Positions 61,975 through 64,000 of a stretch of 64,000 nt of DNA are shown here, piece by piece. Under the pieces are notes generated by a model that searched no databases, was not told where the DNA came from, and saw nothing but the letters and a program-made list of their open reading frames with translations. Origin of the DNA: Branchiostoma floridae (taxonomy: Eukaryota > Chordata > Leptocardii > Amphioxiformes > Branchiostomatidae); contig NC_049983.1 of the NCBI RefSeq assembly GCF_000003815.2, positions 16,690,907 to 16,754,906 on the forward strand, written 5' to 3'. Numbering within the stretch: position 1 is the stretch's first letter; the number at the start of each line of letters is the position of its first letter. The translations under genes and the position numbers were made by a program.

Positions 61975-63057
61975 ATGTGTTCAATATTTTCTCCACAAGC
62001 CGCCAATACGCAGAGGCCGGTGACCGCAGTGATTCAGCACTGTCAACATTACTGTTAGAATTCTGCTCTTAAAAAAACATGAAGTAAATATGTTAAAGTA
62101 TACTTGGAATGCAAATTAAAGCTGTGTGCATGGACTTGGTTTATTTACCTTTGTAATCAGTATAGTCAGTGGCAACAAACACGGTGTACTTATGGATAAT
62201 AAGATCAGCAAAAAATCCGTACCGTCTTACGACGGGGACCGTCTTAGGGCGGCCCCCGTTAAGAATGCTAACATGCTAACATGAGAAAGTTTTGGAAACT
62301 TGACTTTGGGTTATCTCATTTTCCACTTTATGTATTGTACATATGTCGTGTATTTCACATTTTGTAAAGCTTACTCAATGCCCTACCCATGTATGATATT
62401 TATCACAGTATCTAGTATGATCGTAGAGTTGTGGAATACACTTCATGGCTAGCTATGAATGAATCACCCAACAAGTATCCATGAAAAACGTGTCCAATTT
62501 ATCTTGAGTTGAAAACATACTGAAATATCGAGAGAAGCATGTCTGATATCAATTTACAACATTATCAATGGTGTTCATCACTTCATTGTGTATATGAACA
62601 TTACAAATGGGGTATATCAAGCTTTGCAATGATGCTCAATACTAAATATCAACGTGGATGCAGTCGACAGATCATAAGTTTCCATTCTGTTCGTGTCAGG
62701 TTTATAATGCGATGAGTGCTACTTCCTACGTATTGTCGTTATTACGTCTGAAGTTCCATTTTGCTTGATCGTAATTTCTAACAGCAAGAAATATGTACCT
62801 TCTTTTTCCGGATAAACAAGGCATGTTCCACGGTATCCACATGTACGTAGCCGGGAGAACTGCTGGTTCATAAACGTCGGTGTAGCTTGTATCCCGTCGA
62901 TATCGTCTTCGTGGGAATATCGCGAAAGAGTTTAACTTAACGGCTTGGCGAATAAAACTGGATCAAGGCAGATGGTTGCTATGTCGCACTGAGACAGATG
63001 TGACGTCGTCTAAAACAAATCGGGTGATTTTCTTCTTTTATGTGGGCCGGTATCTCT
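61975..63057. other. 5' flank of LRR copy 2
   Basis: Diverged counterpart of 57600-58950. No additional exon recognised. ACGACGGGGACCGTCTTAGG near 62230 is GC-rich within AT-rich surroundings. Confidence 0.35.
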
Positions 63058-63157
63058 NNNNNNNNNNNNNNNNNNNNNNNNNNNNNNNNNNNNNNNNNNN
63101 NNNNNNNNNNNNNNNNNNNNNNNNNNNNNNNNNNNNNNNNNNNNNNNNNNNNNNNNN
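63058..63157. other. Assembly gap (100 N)
   Basis: Conventional 100-N placeholder, at the point homologous to ~58940-58980 of copy 1. Confidence 0.99.
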
Positions 63158-64000
63158 AGTGCCCTGCATCCCGAATGTCCGGAAGTTGTCAGCAAAATTA
63201 CATCCTGTTTTTGTCAGACTGTAACGGAAGAAGAAAACAAATTTGCCACATTTCATACTTCTCTGGTTTATTGTTACACATTATTCATGCCCCTTTTTTG
63301 CTCGGAGGTTAAATCAATAGTCAGCAGCTCTATGTAAAAAAAGACGCTTCTTTCCATTCAACATAGAACGTTTTGGGTGCACCAAATATTCTCACAAGTT
63401 TCTGTAAAGTTTCATTTTCCGTAGATGAACAGAAATATCTAGGATGTTATTTCAGTCACGATTGACTAGATGCTGTGTCATCTCCGACCCTTCTGCACAG
63501 CACGAGAAAAGGGCAGGCCTGGTGAAGTATCTTGAATAGATGCAGGATTTGTTTATTTGTTTATTAAGATTCACAACACAAGTGGAAGGGGTGGGAACAG
63601 GTGGTGACACATTTGCTGGCCCTCGCCCCGACATGAAAATACAATAGATACAGCAGACTGAGATTAATGAAAAAAAAACGACATAATCAATCGATCAGAC
63701 TACCGAGCCCTTAAATCCTGGCAGGAGGCGCACTTACATGCAGTAGACCAGGTATACAGGTTATCTGATACAAAGTGACTTCTGAATCTATCAACAGTAA
63801 ATTTCACAAGTAGCTATTTGAAAGACAGGATGCCAGTAATGTAAAGTAACACATCAGAAGATCAAAAGATCAGCATTTTCCCCTCAGAAATGAAGACGGG
63901 ATAGCCGCTACAATATAAGCATTCACACTCTTCGATGAAAAATGTACAAACTGTAACAATAATTACAATACATGTACATGTTGCTGAAGTATGACATTTT
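63158..64000. other. Intergenic, possible LINE/SINE 3' fragment near 63540-63650
   Basis: On the minus strand ATGTCGGGGCGAGGGCCAGC is followed by TTAATAAACAAATAAACAAA, which resembles a retroelement 3' end with an A-rich tail. No other copy in the window allows a family call. No gene. Confidence 0.3.

Larger units (their letters stand above)
59890..63060. repeat. Segmental duplication, copy 2 (LRR receptor unit)
   Basis: Colinear with 55850-58960 (see that entry). The far end reaches the homologous block AAATTACATCCTGTTTTTGTCA at ~63196, as at ~59035 in copy 1. Confidence 0.75.

Overview
The window looks like animal nuclear DNA, most probably from a lancelet (Branchiostoma). This assignment is inference: no ribosomal or mitochondrial marker is present. 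The grounds are intron-rich genes with GT/AG borders and lineage-expanded C2H2 zinc-finger, LRR-receptor and rhodopsin-type GPCR genes. Dense foldback MITEs, tRNA-derived SINEs and several non-LTR retrotransposon families fit too. Four runs of N (12419-12518, 56277-56376, 61562-61974, 63058-63157) show a draft scaffold. Exon borders below were worked out by hand from splice signals, codon phase and protein continuity.

1-13 kb: a 100-bp foldback, a ~150-bp tandem repeat, and a minus-strand SDR-type (NAD-dependent epimerase/dehydratase-like) gene whose two visible exons are 3.3 kb apart. Inside that intron, on the same strand, are the last two exons of an unrecognised gene. MITEs of one family sit on both sides of the second SDR exon. 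The rest is repeats and microsatellites.

13-24 kb: a minus-strand LRR single-pass receptor with three tandem EIPDEYY-type cytoplasmic repeats, abutted by MITE arms; further MITEs; a full-length tRNA-derived SINE; a long (TA)n tract; and a four-exon minus-strand class A GPCR of 458 codons with CRY in place of DRY.

24-31 kb: a ~162-bp tandem repeat, then a 5'-truncated L1/Tx1-like LINE inserted into an older LINE on the other strand, with a clear 13-bp target duplication. A long-armed foldback MITE follows.

31-46.4 kb: two conserved metazoan genes on the minus strand. One is a SEL1L3-like gene (three exons, 1064 codons) and the other is GPKOW (eleven exons, 538 codons). Each carries local tandem duplications of part of one exon together with its splice site.

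46.5-54 kb: two plus-strand tandem paralogous C2H2 zinc-finger genes. Their promoter and 5'UTR regions are duplicated too, and their acidic N-terminal repeats have different copy numbers. GPKOW and the first zinc-finger gene are head to head about 0.2-0.3 kb apart.

54-64 kb: a second tandem segmental duplication with two minus-strand LRR receptor genes. Their LRR regions are almost identical and their stalks have diverged. The second copy has an in-frame TGA between membrane segment and tail, while the tail frame stays open. I see no operon-like or defence-island system. The most interesting items are the two LRR receptor types, the exon-part duplications and the nested gene in the SDR intron.
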